A stretch of DNA of 64,000 bases, taken from contig SAPZ01000010.1 of NCBI GenBank assembly GCA_004020875.1, positions 156,371 through 220,370 on the forward strand, given 5' to 3'. Position numbers and translations under genes: made by a program. Source of the DNA: Mesorhizobium sp. (GTDB taxonomy: Bacteria > Pseudomonadota > Alphaproteobacteria > Rhizobiales > Rhizobiaceae). Positions 25,279-33,786 of the stretch are shown here, piece by piece. How positions within the stretch are numbered: the stretch's first letter is position 1; each line of letters opens with the position of its first letter. The notes under the pieces are model-generated. The model did no database searches. It was given only the letters and a program-made list of their open reading frames with translations, and had not been told where the DNA came from.

Positions 25279-26801
25279 GCGGCCACTCCATCGATGTTCG
25301 AGCGCGCGCCGGACGAAGCCGCCAGCAGCGCATCGCTGTTCATCGCAGGACCGGAGAAGCTGCCGGCAAGCCTGCCGCGATAGACCACCAACACGCGGTC
25401 GCAGACGCCGACCAGCTCGAGCAGATCGGAGGACAGAAGCAGGATCGCCGCGCCCTCGCCCGCCAGGCGATTGAGGAGATTGTAGATCTCGACCTTGGCG
25501 CCGACATCGACGGCCACCGTCGGCTCGTCCAGCACATAGACACGCGACTGGCAGCTCAGCCATTTGGCGATCGCCACCTTCTGCTGGTTGCCGCCGGAGA
25601 GCTCGCGCACCAGTGCGTCGCGATGCGGCGTCTTGATCGACAACTCCTTGATCAGGCCGTCCACAGCCTGGTTCTCAGCGCCACGGCTGACCATGCCGCT
25701 GCGCGAATAGCGGCGCAGGCTGGCCAAGGAGATGTTCTCGCGCACGGAAAGGCCAAGCGCCACGCCATGCGCGCGGCGGTCTTCCGGCAGCATCGCGATG
25801 CCGTCGCGCACCGCTTTGACCGGCGTCGACAGCGACAACTCCCTGCCTTCGACCTTGACCTCGCCGCCATCGGCGGTCTTGAGGCCGAACAGGCACTGCA
25901 CGATCTCCTTGGCGCCGGAGCCGAGCAGGCCGGTGAGGCCGACGATCTCGCCGGCGCGGATGTTGAAGCCGATGTTCTCGAAGCTGCCGCCAAGCCGCAG
26001 GTTTGAAACCTCCAGCACCGGTGCGCCGAGCTCGACCGAGCGCTTCGGAAACATCTCGCCGACATCGCGGGCGATCATCATCGCGATGATCTCGTCGATC
26101 GGCGTCTGCCGCGGATCGACCGTGCCGACATCGGTGCCGTTGCGCATCACGGTGACGCGGTCGCAGAGTTTTTCGATCTCCTGCATGTAATGCGAGATGA
26201 AGACCACGGCGATGCCGTCGTCGCGCAGCCGGCGCAGCACGTCGAACAGGCTGTCGACCTCGCGCTTGACCAGCGCCGCCGTCGGCTCGTCCAGCACCAG
26301 CACGGATGCCTTCTGCGCCAGCGCGCGGGTGATCTGCACCACCTTCTGCTGCGCGGTGGTCAGGTCCTTCACCAGCGTTCCGGCCGGCAATTCCATGCCG
26401 AAGAACCGCTTCAGCAAATCGGCAGCGCGGCGCTCCATGACGCGGCGGCTGACGAACGGGCCGAGGCCGATCTCGTGGCCGAGGAAGACGGCTTCGCCGA
26501 CGGTCGCGGTCGGCACCAGCAACCGATCCTGGTGGATGAAGTGCACACCGAGCTTTTCGACCGAGGCCGGTGTCAGCGAAGTGACGGCCTCGCCATTGAT
26601 GACGATCGAGCCGCTGTCCGGCTTGATGATACCGGCCAGCACCTTGATGATGGTCGACTTGCCGGCGCCGTTCTGGCCGACAAGGCCGAGGATCGAGCCG
26701 CGCGCGATCTCGAGGTTCGCGTTTTCCAAGGCGCGCACCGGACCAAACCGCTTCGAAATGCCTGTCATCGATACAGCAATGTCACGCTTTGCTGTCTGCA
26801 T
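25275..26801 (-). CDS. ribose-type ABC ATPase with two nucleotide-binding domains (RbsA-like)
   Basis: 508-residue twin-domain ATPase of the RbsA/XylG/MglA type. The ATG at 26801 is chosen over an upstream TTG. Domain 1 has Walker A GQNGAGKST and Walker B SVLVLDEPTAALVKRE. Domain 2 has GLLGSGAKE, a variant Walker A without the usual GK(S/T), and Walker B VYVLDEPTVAVDVGAK. Such degeneracy in the second domain is standard in this family. It is the energising subunit of the importer in this operon. Confidence 0.92.
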   Translation of the reverse strand: MQTAKRDIAVSMTGISKRFGPVRALENANLEIARGSILGLVGQNGAGKSTIIKVLAGIIKPDSGSIVINGEAVTSLTPASVEKLGVHFIHQDRLLVPTATVGEAVFLGHEIGLGPFVSRRVMERRAADLLKRFFGMELPAGTLVKDLTTAQQKVVQITRALAQKASVLVLDEPTAALVKREVDSLFDVLRRLRDDGIAVVFISHYMQEIEKLCDRVTVMRNGTDVGTVDPRQTPIDEIIAMMIARDVGEMFPKRSVELGAPVLEVSNLRLGGSFENIGFNIRAGEIVGLTGLLGSGAKEIVQCLFGLKTADGGEVKVEGRELSLSTPVKAVRDGIAMLPEDRRAHGVALGLSVRENISLASLRRYSRSGMVSRGAENQAVDGLIKELSIKTPHRDALVRELSGGNQQKVAIAKWLSCQSRVYVLDEPTVAVDVGAKVEIYNLLNRLAGEGAAILLLSSDLLELVGVCDRVLVVYRGRLAGSFSGPAMNSDALLAASSGARSNIDGVAA

Positions 26802-26869
26802 GGCCGTCAATCCTGGTTGGATGTGACGGGCAGCCGCAGAGCCTGAGCTGCCCGTCGTTTCGTTCCGTC

Positions 26870-27871
26870 CTATTTAACGCCAGCCTTCTCGGCGGCGTCG
26901 AGGAACGGCTTTCCTTTTTCGGCGGCGTTTTCCTTGTTGATCAGCACCGAAGGCACGAAAGTGAACGGCGGCACCTTCTGGCCGGCCAGATATTTGGCGG
27001 CGTTGTCGACCGAGGTCTTGCCGATCTCATAGGGCTGCTGCGCCGCGACCGCGCCGGCCGACGACTTCGGATCCATCACCATCTTGATGACTTCCGGGCT
27101 GCCGTCGATGCCGTAAGTCTTGACCTCGTTGCGGCCGGCCGCTTCGACCGCCTGCGTGGCGCCGATCTGCGGCACATCCCAGCAGGCCCAGACCGCGCCG
27201 ATCGACCCCTTCTCGGGCGACTTGGTCAGCATGTCGGTCACATTCGAGTAGGCGCTCTGCACCGTGTTCGGGATGACGTCGCGCAGCTCGGGCTCGACGA
27301 TCTTCACATCCGGAAACGAGGTCAGCACATATTTCAGCTGGTCGTAGCGGATCTTGCAGACCGGCACGCTGTAGAAGCCGTTGAAGACCAGCACATTGCC
27401 CTTGCCGCCCATGTCGGCGACCATCTGCAGCGCGATCTCGGCGCCGATATTGTAGTTGTTCGACGTGGTGTTGTTGATGGCGTGCGGGGTCGCGGTGTCG
27501 ACGGTGAACAGCGGGATGCCGGCGTCGCGGATCTTCTGCAGCCACGGGTTCAGCACTTCGAGATTGCCGAGCTGCTCGATGATGGCGTCGGGCTTCTGGG
27601 CGATCAGCGTCTGCAACTGCGCGATCTGCTGCTGGTCCTTGCGGCCGGCGTCGAGCGCGATGACCTCGCCGCCGAGCTCCTTGACGCGGTCCTGGATGCC
27701 TTTGAACGCCATCAGGTCCCAATAATGGTCCGTGCCGATGGCCGAGACGCCGATGCGCTTGCCCTTGAGCGACAGCTCCTCGGCGGTCGCGCCGGAGACG
27801 GCGGCAAGGCTGCAAGCCGCCGCCAACCCCAAAGCGAGCGCCTTGACGAGGCCTTTCATGGATCTGGTCAT
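26870..27871 (-). CDS. ribose-type sugar-binding protein (Peripla_BP_4)
   Basis: 333-residue periplasmic binding protein. The signal peptide is MKGLVKALALGLAAACSLAAVSGATAEE, and the mature part starts LKGKRIGVSAIGTDHYWDLMAF, the ribose/galactose-binding fold. A GGGAGGAAA ribosome site precedes the ATG at 27871. It lies between the class II aldolase and the ATPase in one minus-strand operon. The ligand is presumably a sugar, polyol or aldonate, but cannot be read from sequence. Confidence 0.9.
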   Translation of the reverse strand: MTRSMKGLVKALALGLAAACSLAAVSGATAEELSLKGKRIGVSAIGTDHYWDLMAFKGIQDRVKELGGEVIALDAGRKDQQQIAQLQTLIAQKPDAIIEQLGNLEVLNPWLQKIRDAGIPLFTVDTATPHAINNTTSNNYNIGAEIALQMVADMGGKGNVLVFNGFYSVPVCKIRYDQLKYVLTSFPDVKIVEPELRDVIPNTVQSAYSNVTDMLTKSPEKGSIGAVWACWDVPQIGATQAVEAAGRNEVKTYGIDGSPEVIKMVMDPKSSAGAVAAQQPYEIGKTSVDNAAKYLAGQKVPPFTFVPSVLINKENAAEKGKPFLDAAEKAGVK

Positions 27872-27951
27872 TTTTCATTTCCTCCCTTGTTGATCGCTCC
27901 GGGCCTTCCCGGAGGATATGCGAAACCATGGTCCTCCGCTTAGGCGGCGGC

Positions 27952-28599
27952 CTACTTGTCGCGCAGGCCGTAGCTCGCCATGCGCTTGATGACGTTCTCG
28001 ATCTCCTCGTCGGACAGGATCGGCGGCTCGCCGATCTGCAGGGCGCCGTGATACTGGCGCGCCAGCGTCTCGACCTCGACCGCAAGCCACATCGCCTGGG
28101 CGAGGCTCGACCCGACTGCGATCATGCCGTGCTGGGCGAGCAGGCAGGCCTTGCGGTCGCGCAGCGCCTCCACCGCATGCGCCGAAAGCTCTGCCGTGCC
28201 GAACGTGGCGTAGGGCGCGCAGCGTATGTCGCTGCCGCCCGCTACCGCGACCATATAATGGATCGCCGGTATCTTCCGGCCCATGATGGCGATCGTCGTG
28301 CAGTAGGTCGGATGCGCGTGGACAACCGCGTTGACCTCGGGCCGCGCCTTCATGATGTCGAGATGGAAGCGCCATTCGCTCGATGGCGGCAGGCGCCCGT
28401 CGACCTCGCCATCCCAGCCCATGAAGACGATGTCTTCCGGCTGCAGCGTGTCATAGGGCGTGCTGGTCGGCGAGATCAGCATGCCTCCGCCGTGACGACA
28501 GCTGATGTTGCCTGATGTGCCCTGGTTGATGCCGAGCTCATTCATCTGGATGCAGGCGTCGATGATTGCCTGGCGCACATCTCGGTCCGAAAGGGGCAT
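27952..28599 (-). CDS. class II aldolase/adducin family protein, fuculose-phosphate aldolase-like
   Basis: 215-residue zinc aldolase. The ATG at 28599 is preferred; an in-frame TTG at 28626 is possible. The catalytic Glu75 (SSEW) and Zn ligands His94 and His96 (VVHAHPTYC) and His157 (AQHGMIAVG) match the FucA set. Class II aldolases of this kind cleave a ketose-1-phosphate to DHAP and an aldehyde. Next to a PfkB kinase and two SDRs it would split the phosphorylated intermediate. Downstream of the SDR at 28627. Confidence 0.9.
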   Translation of the reverse strand: MPLSDRDVRQAIIDACIQMNELGINQGTSGNISCRHGGGMLISPTSTPYDTLQPEDIVFMGWDGEVDGRLPPSSEWRFHLDIMKARPEVNAVVHAHPTYCTTIAIMGRKIPAIHYMVAVAGGSDIRCAPYATFGTAELSAHAVEALRDRKACLLAQHGMIAVGSSLAQAMWLAVEVETLARQYHGALQIGEPPILSDEEIENVIKRMASYGLRDK

Positions 28600-28626
28600 G
28601 CGATATTCCAATCCTTGCGAGGCCAA

Positions 28627-29403
28627 TTACCAGGCCGTGTAGCCGCCATCGATCGACAGGATTGCGCCCGTCACGTAGCTCGAGGCCGATGACGCCAGGA
28701 ACAGGATCGCCGAGGCGATTTCCTGCGGCGTGCCCAGCCGGCCCATCGGCGTCATGTCGATCCAGGTGTCGAAGAGTTCGGGACGCTCGCGCATCTTCAG
28801 TGTCATCTCGGTGCCGACATAGCCCGGCGCCAGCGCGTTGACGCGCACTCCTGACTTTGCCCATTCGACCGCGAGCGCCTTGGTCATCATATGCACGGCG
28901 CCCTTGCTCACCATGTAGGACGGCGCCGTCTGCGGACGGTTGATGATCAGGCCCGACATCGAGCCCAGATTGACGATCGAGCCCTTTTTGCGGGCGACCA
29001 TCGAGCGGCCGAGGGCGCGCGAGGTCCAGTAGACGCCGTTGACGTTGACATCCATCACCAAGCGCCATTCTTCGTCCGGCGTGTCGAGCGCGGTGTTGAG
29101 GCGCGCGATGCCGGCGCTGTTGACCAGGATATCGACCTTGCCGAAATCACTGACGACCTTGGCAGCCATCGCCTCGACGGCTTGCGGATCGGTGACGTCG
29201 AGCACGCGGCCTTCGACGCTCGCCACTCCGGCGGCCTCGAGCGCTTCGGCAGCGGCCTTCAGCCCATCCGTGTTCATGTCGAGCAGGACGATATTCGCAC
29301 CGCAAGTCCCGAGCGCCTTGGCGGCCTCGAGACCGATCCCGCTGGCGCCGCCGGTGACGACGACGACCTCGCCTGTCAGGTCGAATTGCGACCGGTAATC
29401 CAT
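28627..29403 (-). CDS. SDR family oxidoreductase, first gene of the sugar operon
   Basis: 258-residue classical SDR, with TGGASGIG (17-24), NSAG (91-94), and YMVSKGAVHMMTKALAVEWA carrying catalytic Tyr and Lys. It ends TGAILSIDGGYTAW. A strong ribosome site (GGAGG) precedes the ATG at 29403. It lies just downstream of the candidate operator at 29561-29574 and begins the eight-gene operon ending at 21511. It probably oxidises the imported polyol or sugar to a ketose or lactone. Confidence 0.92.
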   Translation of the reverse strand: MDYRSQFDLTGEVVVVTGGASGIGLEAAKALGTCGANIVLLDMNTDGLKAAAEALEAAGVASVEGRVLDVTDPQAVEAMAAKVVSDFGKVDILVNSAGIARLNTALDTPDEEWRLVMDVNVNGVYWTSRALGRSMVARKKGSIVNLGSMSGLIINRPQTAPSYMVSKGAVHMMTKALAVEWAKSGVRVNALAPGYVGTEMTLKMRERPELFDTWIDMTPMGRLGTPQEIASAILFLASSASSYVTGAILSIDGGYTAW

Positions 29404-29530
29404 GCACGTCCTCCATCAGGACAGGCTCGAGCGCAGGCAAAATTCCGCCCTCGCCGCCGAGGCAGCGCCGCAAGCCGACAGGTCCTGATAATGCCTCCGG
29501 GGTCAGGCTCCTCCCGACCCCATGAAAGGG

Positions 29531-29559
29531 ACGTTACAGAAGCTTCCCGGGTCCGTCAA
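29531..29559 (-). promoter_or_regulatory. candidate sigma-70 promoter of the sugar operon
   Basis: On the minus strand a -35 TTGACG (29559-29554) and a -10 TAACGT (29536-29531) are separated by 17 bp, about 128 bp upstream of the SDR start. The -35 abuts the operator palindrome. The -10 is poor, so this is a tentative call. Confidence 0.4.
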
Positions 29560-29560
29560 T

Positions 29561-29574
29561 CTGGTTATAACCAG
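29561..29574. promoter_or_regulatory. HutC/GntR operator palindrome, copy 1
   Basis: CTGGTTATAACCAG is a perfect 14-bp palindrome upstream of the sugar operon start. Its 12-bp core TGGTTATAACCA recurs at 35797-35808, upstream of the divergent acyl-CoA operon and thiolase. The GntR gene at 29605-30474 lies between the two sites and is the likely binder. Confidence 0.7.
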
Positions 29575-29604
29575 AAAACAGAATCTTTTTTGGATGTACG
29601 CAAG

Positions 29605-30474
29605 TCAGGTGCGATCGACGCCGTTCACCGTCGCCGACGGCTGCTCGACCGCCATATGGATGCGCGCGACGGAGGAGTTGTAGAAGGCCTCGTAATATTC
29701 GAGCGCGGCGCCGTCGGCGTCATAGGCGATCGACTCGATCTCGATCAGCGGCGTGTTGGCGGCGACGCCCATCTCATCGGCCTCTTCCTTGGTGGGAAGG
29801 GCCGCGCGCAGCCAGCGGTCGGCGCGCTTCACCGTCAGGCCGAAGACGGCGCGGATGGTGCCGAAGATCGACTGGTTTTCCGACAGGATGTTCTCCAGCC
29901 CCGGCACCCTATGCCCCGGCAGGCTGATGCGCGTCATGGTGATCGGCGTGCCGTCGGTCATATAGACGCGGCTGATGCGGACCACGCTGCCATTGGCGGG
30001 AATGCCGAAGACCTTGGACTCCTTCTCGCTCGGCGGGCAGCGGTAGACCTCCAGCGTGCGGGTCGAGACCTTGTGGCCCTTGGCGGTCAAATCGTCGAAC
30101 ACGCCGAGATTGGCGGTCATGAAGTCGACATGCTCGCGGGGAGCTGCGACGAACATGCCCTTGCGCGGCATCTTGATGATGCGGCCCTCGTTGGAGAGCG
30201 AGCCGATCGCGGCGCGCACGACGGGACGCGAGACGCCAAAGAAATCGCAAAGCGCCTGCTCCGAGGGAATGCGCGAATTGGCAGCCAGCAGGCCGGTGTT
30301 GATCGCCTCCTCGACCTGGTTGCGCAACTGCACCCAGAGGGGTGCGGCCTCGTCGCGGTTGAGCTGGACCTTGGAGCCGATCGAGCGGAAAGCCTCGGCC
30401 GCCTCCGCATCTTCCTGGTCGTAACGAGGACGCCCGCGCATTCTGGTTGCTTGTTCCATCCGGTCCTGCCGCAT
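29605..30474 (-). CDS. GntR family regulator, HutC/UTRA subfamily
   Basis: 289-residue regulator with winged HTH (LWVQLRNQVEEAINTGLLAANSRIPSEQALCDFFGVSRPVVRAAIGSLSNEG) and a UTRA effector domain (GIPANGSVVRISRVYMTDGTPITMTRISLPGHRV; LEYYEAFYNSSVARIHMAVE). The N-terminal ~25 residues are a charged extension. It is the last gene of the acyl-CoA operon (36 bp after the MFS gene) and lies just upstream of the sugar operon. It probably represses both, including its own transcript. The UTRA ligand is likely the pathway substrate or a phosphate ester. Confidence 0.9.
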   Translation of the reverse strand: MRQDRMEQATRMRGRPRYDQEDAEAAEAFRSIGSKVQLNRDEAAPLWVQLRNQVEEAINTGLLAANSRIPSEQALCDFFGVSRPVVRAAIGSLSNEGRIIKMPRKGMFVAAPREHVDFMTANLGVFDDLTAKGHKVSTRTLEVYRCPPSEKESKVFGIPANGSVVRISRVYMTDGTPITMTRISLPGHRVPGLENILSENQSIFGTIRAVFGLTVKRADRWLRAALPTKEEADEMGVAANTPLIEIESIAYDADGAALEYYEAFYNSSVARIHMAVEQPSATVNGVDRT

Positions 30475-30510
30475 TTCAGTTGCCGCGACTCAACAAGCGG
30501 CAGCGCCTCC

Positions 30511-31749
30511 CTAGCGGAGACCACCGGCCATTTTCACGCTCTCCGGCAAGTTTCGCAACCATAGCATGGCGGCCGCCCCCAGAAGCGGTCCGGGAACCAG
30601 GAGCAAGAAGGCCCAGCGCCAGCCGCCGATGAAATCGGCGAAGCGCGGCGTCAGCCAGATGGCGAGCACCGTCAGCGCGAAACCGGCGCCCAGTTGCACC
30701 GAAAGCGCGGTGCCGACGAAGCGGCGGTCGGCAAGCTCGGTGACGGCGGCGGAGAACTGAGCGGAATCGCCGATCACCGAAACGCCCCAGACGATGGCCA
30801 CCAGCATGAATAGCCAGAGCGGGCCGGTGAAGAGAAAGCCCATCAGCAGCGCGCAGCTTCCCGAGACGATCATCATGCCGGCGGTGGTGGCGGTGCGGCC
30901 GATGCGGTCCGACAGATAGCCGCCGAGCAGACAACCGAGGATGCCGGAAGCCACGACAAGGAAGGTCGATAGCGAGGCGATGGCGGCGGTTCCGATCGCC
31001 TGCGCCTCGAATGAGGCGCGCGTGTAGGCGAGCAGCCAGGCCCACATGGCATAGAGCTCCCACATATGGCCCAGGTAACCAAGATTGGCGAGCAGCAGCG
31101 GCTTTTCTCGAAACACCTGGCCGATGCGCGAAGGCTCGAACACTGCCTTGCCGAAGGGATAGGGTCCTTCCTTCGCGAACAATAGGAAGAGCAGCGCGCC
31201 CGCGGCCGTGGCCACGCTGGTGGCGGCAACCACGGGACGCCAGTCGAGCGCGGTCGAGACGGCGCGGAAGAGATGCGGCAACGCCGAGCCGACAGTCAGC
31301 GCGCCGATGACGGCGCCGAGCGCCAGTCCCCTGTCGCGCTCGAACCAGGTGGCGACCAGCTTCAGCGCCGGCGGATAGACGCCTGCGAGCGCAACACCGG
31401 TGACGATGCGCGCGGCGATCACGCCGCCAGGCCCGGGATGGAAGAGCAGCGTCGCGTTGGCCAAAGCGGCGACGAGCGCCGCCGCCGCCATCAGGTGACT
31501 CAGCCGTACGAGGTCGGGAAGATTGACTAGACTCGCCGCCAGCGCGCCTAGAACGAAGCCGACCTGCACGCCATTGGTCAGCCAGGCCTCGGCGCTCGCG
31601 CCCAACGCAAGCTCCTGCCTCAGTTCGGGAAGGATCGCGGTCGCCGAGAACCAGGTGGTCAGCGACAGGACGACTGCGAGGCAAAGCAGCGACAGCACGC
31701 GCCAGCGCTCGCTGTCGGCCGCCATGCCAAGCCCGCCGGCCGTGCTCAT
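30511..31749 (-). CDS. MFS transporter, metabolite:H+ symporter-like
   Basis: 412-residue inner-membrane carrier with about twelve spans. The ATG at 31749 overlaps the MaoC stop by 4 bp, so I used it rather than the longer frame. SDRIGRTATTAGMMIVSGSCALL is the loop between helices, and the N-terminus has SLTTWFSATAILPELRQELALG. It is co-transcribed with acyl-CoA enzymes and may import a short carboxylic acid that the neighbouring CoA ligase then activates. Confidence 0.87.
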   Translation of the reverse strand: MSTAGGLGMAADSERWRVLSLLCLAVVLSLTTWFSATAILPELRQELALGASAEAWLTNGVQVGFVLGALAASLVNLPDLVRLSHLMAAAALVAALANATLLFHPGPGGVIAARIVTGVALAGVYPPALKLVATWFERDRGLALGAVIGALTVGSALPHLFRAVSTALDWRPVVAATSVATAAGALLFLLFAKEGPYPFGKAVFEPSRIGQVFREKPLLLANLGYLGHMWELYAMWAWLLAYTRASFEAQAIGTAAIASLSTFLVVASGILGCLLGGYLSDRIGRTATTAGMMIVSGSCALLMGFLFTGPLWLFMLVAIVWGVSVIGDSAQFSAAVTELADRRFVGTALSVQLGAGFALTVLAIWLTPRFADFIGGWRWAFLLLVPGPLLGAAAMLWLRNLPESVKMAGGLR

Positions 31750-32198
31750 GCGCCTTGCAGCGGTACGGTGAAGACCGTGGCCGTGCCGGTGAGGCAAAGC
31801 TCGCCCTGGCCGTTGCGCACGCTGGTCTCGATCTTGCAGATAGGCTTATCGGGCCGCACTTCCTTGACCTCCACGCGTCCGGTGATCTCCTCGTCAAGGC
31901 CGACCGCCTTGACGAACTTCCACGCCACTTCGAGGAACACTGTTCCGGGGCCGGGCAGATCTTCGGCGACCAACGCGTTGAGGATGCCGGAAGTCACGCC
32001 GCCCTGAACGATCAGCTTGCCGAACACCGACTTCTCGGCCAGCGCGCGGTCGTAATGCAGGGGATTGTGGTCGCCGGTGATGTCGGTGAAGGCCTCGATG
32101 TCGCTCATTCTCGTGCGGCGCGTGCGCTCGGCGAAGGCGCCGACCTGCGGACGGCCTTTTACGACACCCGCCCAACCGTCTTTCATTGCGGTGCTCAT
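31746..32198 (-). CDS. MaoC-family enoyl-CoA hydratase (hot-dog fold)
   Basis: 150-residue single hot-dog domain. The hydratase motif is TGDHNPLHYD with Asp43 and His48 as the catalytic pair, followed by GKLIVQGGVTSGIL. These enzymes reversibly hydrate trans-2-enoyl-CoA to (R)-3-hydroxyacyl-CoA in the cytoplasm. It overlaps the DUF35 gene by 4 bp and the MFS gene by 4 bp, so all are translationally coupled. With DUF35 and the thiolase-fold protein it resembles a hydratase-aldolase cassette. Confidence 0.88.
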   Translation of the reverse strand: MSTAMKDGWAGVVKGRPQVGAFAERTRRTRMSDIEAFTDITGDHNPLHYDRALAEKSVFGKLIVQGGVTSGILNALVAEDLPGPGTVFLEVAWKFVKAVGLDEEITGRVEVKEVRPDKPICKIETSVRNGQGELCLTGTATVFTVPLQGA

Positions 32199-32635
32199 TT
32201 AGGCTTCTCCTCTGCATCGGGTTCCACTGGTTTGAAGGCAGGTAGGACGCGACCGCCGATGGCGGTCGGCGCAAGCTGAAGCATGTCCCCGACCTGTAGC
32301 GGCTGTGTGCCGGGCAGGATGAAGCTCAGCATCGTTGGGCCTTCGGCCAATTCGATCAGGCCCACCACATAGGGTGCCGCCGGCAGCCAGCCGGGATGGC
32401 CTGGCTTATGCACCTTGGAAAAGGATTTGAGCCGCCCCCTGCCCGATGCGTCTTTCCAGAGCAGGCGCCTGCTCCAGCAATGCGGGCAGATCGGGCGCGG
32501 ATAGAAGACGTCCTTGCCGCAATCCTCGCAGTGCTGGATGGTCAGCCGGCCCTCGGCGGCGGCATCCCAGAACGGCCTGGTCAGCGCGGTGATCGTCGGA
32601 CCGGGGGTCTTCAGCGTGTTGAGATCGACGGACAT
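32195..32635 (-). CDS. DUF35 / OB-fold zinc-ribbon protein
   Basis: 146 residues. An N-terminal zinc ribbon with Cys36, Cys39, Cys50 and Cys53 (HCEDCG...PICPHC) is followed by an OB-fold half (SFSKVHKPGHPGWLPAAPYVVGLIEL). DUF35 proteins pair with thiolase-fold partners, for example the ChsH2 DUF35 part with the steroid aldolase Ltp2. Here it overlaps the thiolase-fold gene by 1 bp (TGATG), consistent with a fixed complex. Confidence 0.9.
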   Translation of the reverse strand: MSVDLNTLKTPGPTITALTRPFWDAAAEGRLTIQHCEDCGKDVFYPRPICPHCWSRRLLWKDASGRGRLKSFSKVHKPGHPGWLPAAPYVVGLIELAEGPTMLSFILPGTQPLQVGDMLQLAPTAIGGRVLPAFKPVEPDAEEKPK

Positions 32636-33786
32636 CAGGCGGCTCCCAGCACGAGCGCGGTCGCCTCGCTCATCGTCGCGCCGTTGCCAGTGACCAGTGC
32701 CAGCCCGGCCTTGCCGATCTGGCGTTCGCCCGCCTCCCCGCGCAGCTGACGCACCGCCTCGACGACATGGGTCATCCCGCCAGCAAGGTCGGGCTGGCCG
32801 AAGCCGAGCTGGCCGCCATGCGTATTGAGCGGCCTGTCGCCCTTGTGGGAAAGATCGTGGTCGCCGAGCCACGCGCCGAACTGGCCCGGCGCGCAGAGGC
32901 CGGCATCCTCGATCGTGGTTGCGACCATGATCGTATAGCAGTCGTAGAGCGACAGAAGATCCATCTCATCGGCCCGCGTGCCGGACTGCGCGAAGGCCTG
33001 CGCCATGGCGCTCTTCAGCGGACCGGAGGTGAGGCTTGGCGCGTGGCTGACGGCGCGATGCGTGACCTTCTCGCCGGCGCCGAGCAGATGGACGGGCGGC
33101 TTGCGCAACGACCGCGCGCGTTCGGCGGAGGTGACGACAACCGCTTCGCCGCCGGCGACCGGCATGACGATTTCGAGGAGACGCAGCGGCGAGGCGATCA
33201 TCGGCGAGGCAAGCACCGTTTCGACATCGGCCGGCTTGCCGAAGAAGATCGCATCCGGATTGAGCTGCGCGTTGGCGCGCGCCGCCGCGGCGATCCTGGC
33301 GAAATCCCGCGCAGTCGAACCGTATTCCGCCATATGCGCCTTCATCAGCAGCGCGTAGGAGATATTGGCGCCCGAGGCGCCGAACGGCACGTCGAACTCG
33401 CGGATCGGATTGCGGTTGGGCGAGCGCGGCGCTGTCTCCTCGCGATTGTTGGCGAGCACGCACAGCACCGCCTCGCACATGCCGGCCTCGATCGCGGCGG
33501 CCGCGCGCCAGACCATGCCGGCGCCGGACGCGCCGCCGAGGTCGACGACGTTGGCCATGGTCGGCGCGAGCCCCAGATATTCGGCAATCGTTGCCGGAAC
33601 ATGCTGCGGCGTCTCGCCGACCTGCGGTCCTACCAGCAGCCCGTCGATCGCCGCCGGATCCAGCCCGGCGTCGAGCACCGCCAGGCGCGAGACGTCGGCG
33701 ATCATCTCCAGCGTCGTCACGCCGCTGGTCAAACGTTGCGGCTTCAGCTCGCCGATGCCGACGATCGCTCCCTTCGACCGGCTCAT
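32635..33786 (-). CDS. thiolase-fold protein without catalytic Cys (Ltp2/SCP-x-like)
   Basis: 383 residues using the ATG at 33786, which overlaps the CoA-ligase stop by 4 bp. The fold is the lipid-transfer/SCP-x type of thiolase (NTHGGQLGFG, 321-330). The usual xCASG nucleophile segment reads GGASG (84-88), with Gly85 in place of Cys, and the C-terminal CxGGG motif is VTGNGA. A Tyr-rich LYDCYT segment (280-285) lies where Ltp2-type retro-aldolases have catalytic Tyr. It is therefore more likely an acyl-CoA aldolase than a thiolase. Residue roles are inferred from Ltp2. Confidence 0.87.
   Translation of the reverse strand: MSRSKGAIVGIGELKPQRLTSGVTTLEMIADVSRLAVLDAGLDPAAIDGLLVGPQVGETPQHVPATIAEYLGLAPTMANVVDLGGASGAGMVWRAAAAIEAGMCEAVLCVLANNREETAPRSPNRNPIREFDVPFGASGANISYALLMKAHMAEYGSTARDFARIAAAARANAQLNPDAIFFGKPADVETVLASPMIASPLRLLEIVMPVAGGEAVVVTSAERARSLRKPPVHLLGAGEKVTHRAVSHAPSLTSGPLKSAMAQAFAQSGTRADEMDLLSLYDCYTIMVATTIEDAGLCAPGQFGAWLGDHDLSHKGDRPLNTHGGQLGFGQPDLAGGMTHVVEAVRQLRGEAGERQIGKAGLALVTGNGATMSEATALVLGAA

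Noticed and set aside
25279-25563. N-terminal extension of the first CUT2 permease
   Set aside because: The extension lies inside the ATPase gene; the ATG at 25278 with a 4-bp overlap is the standard start.
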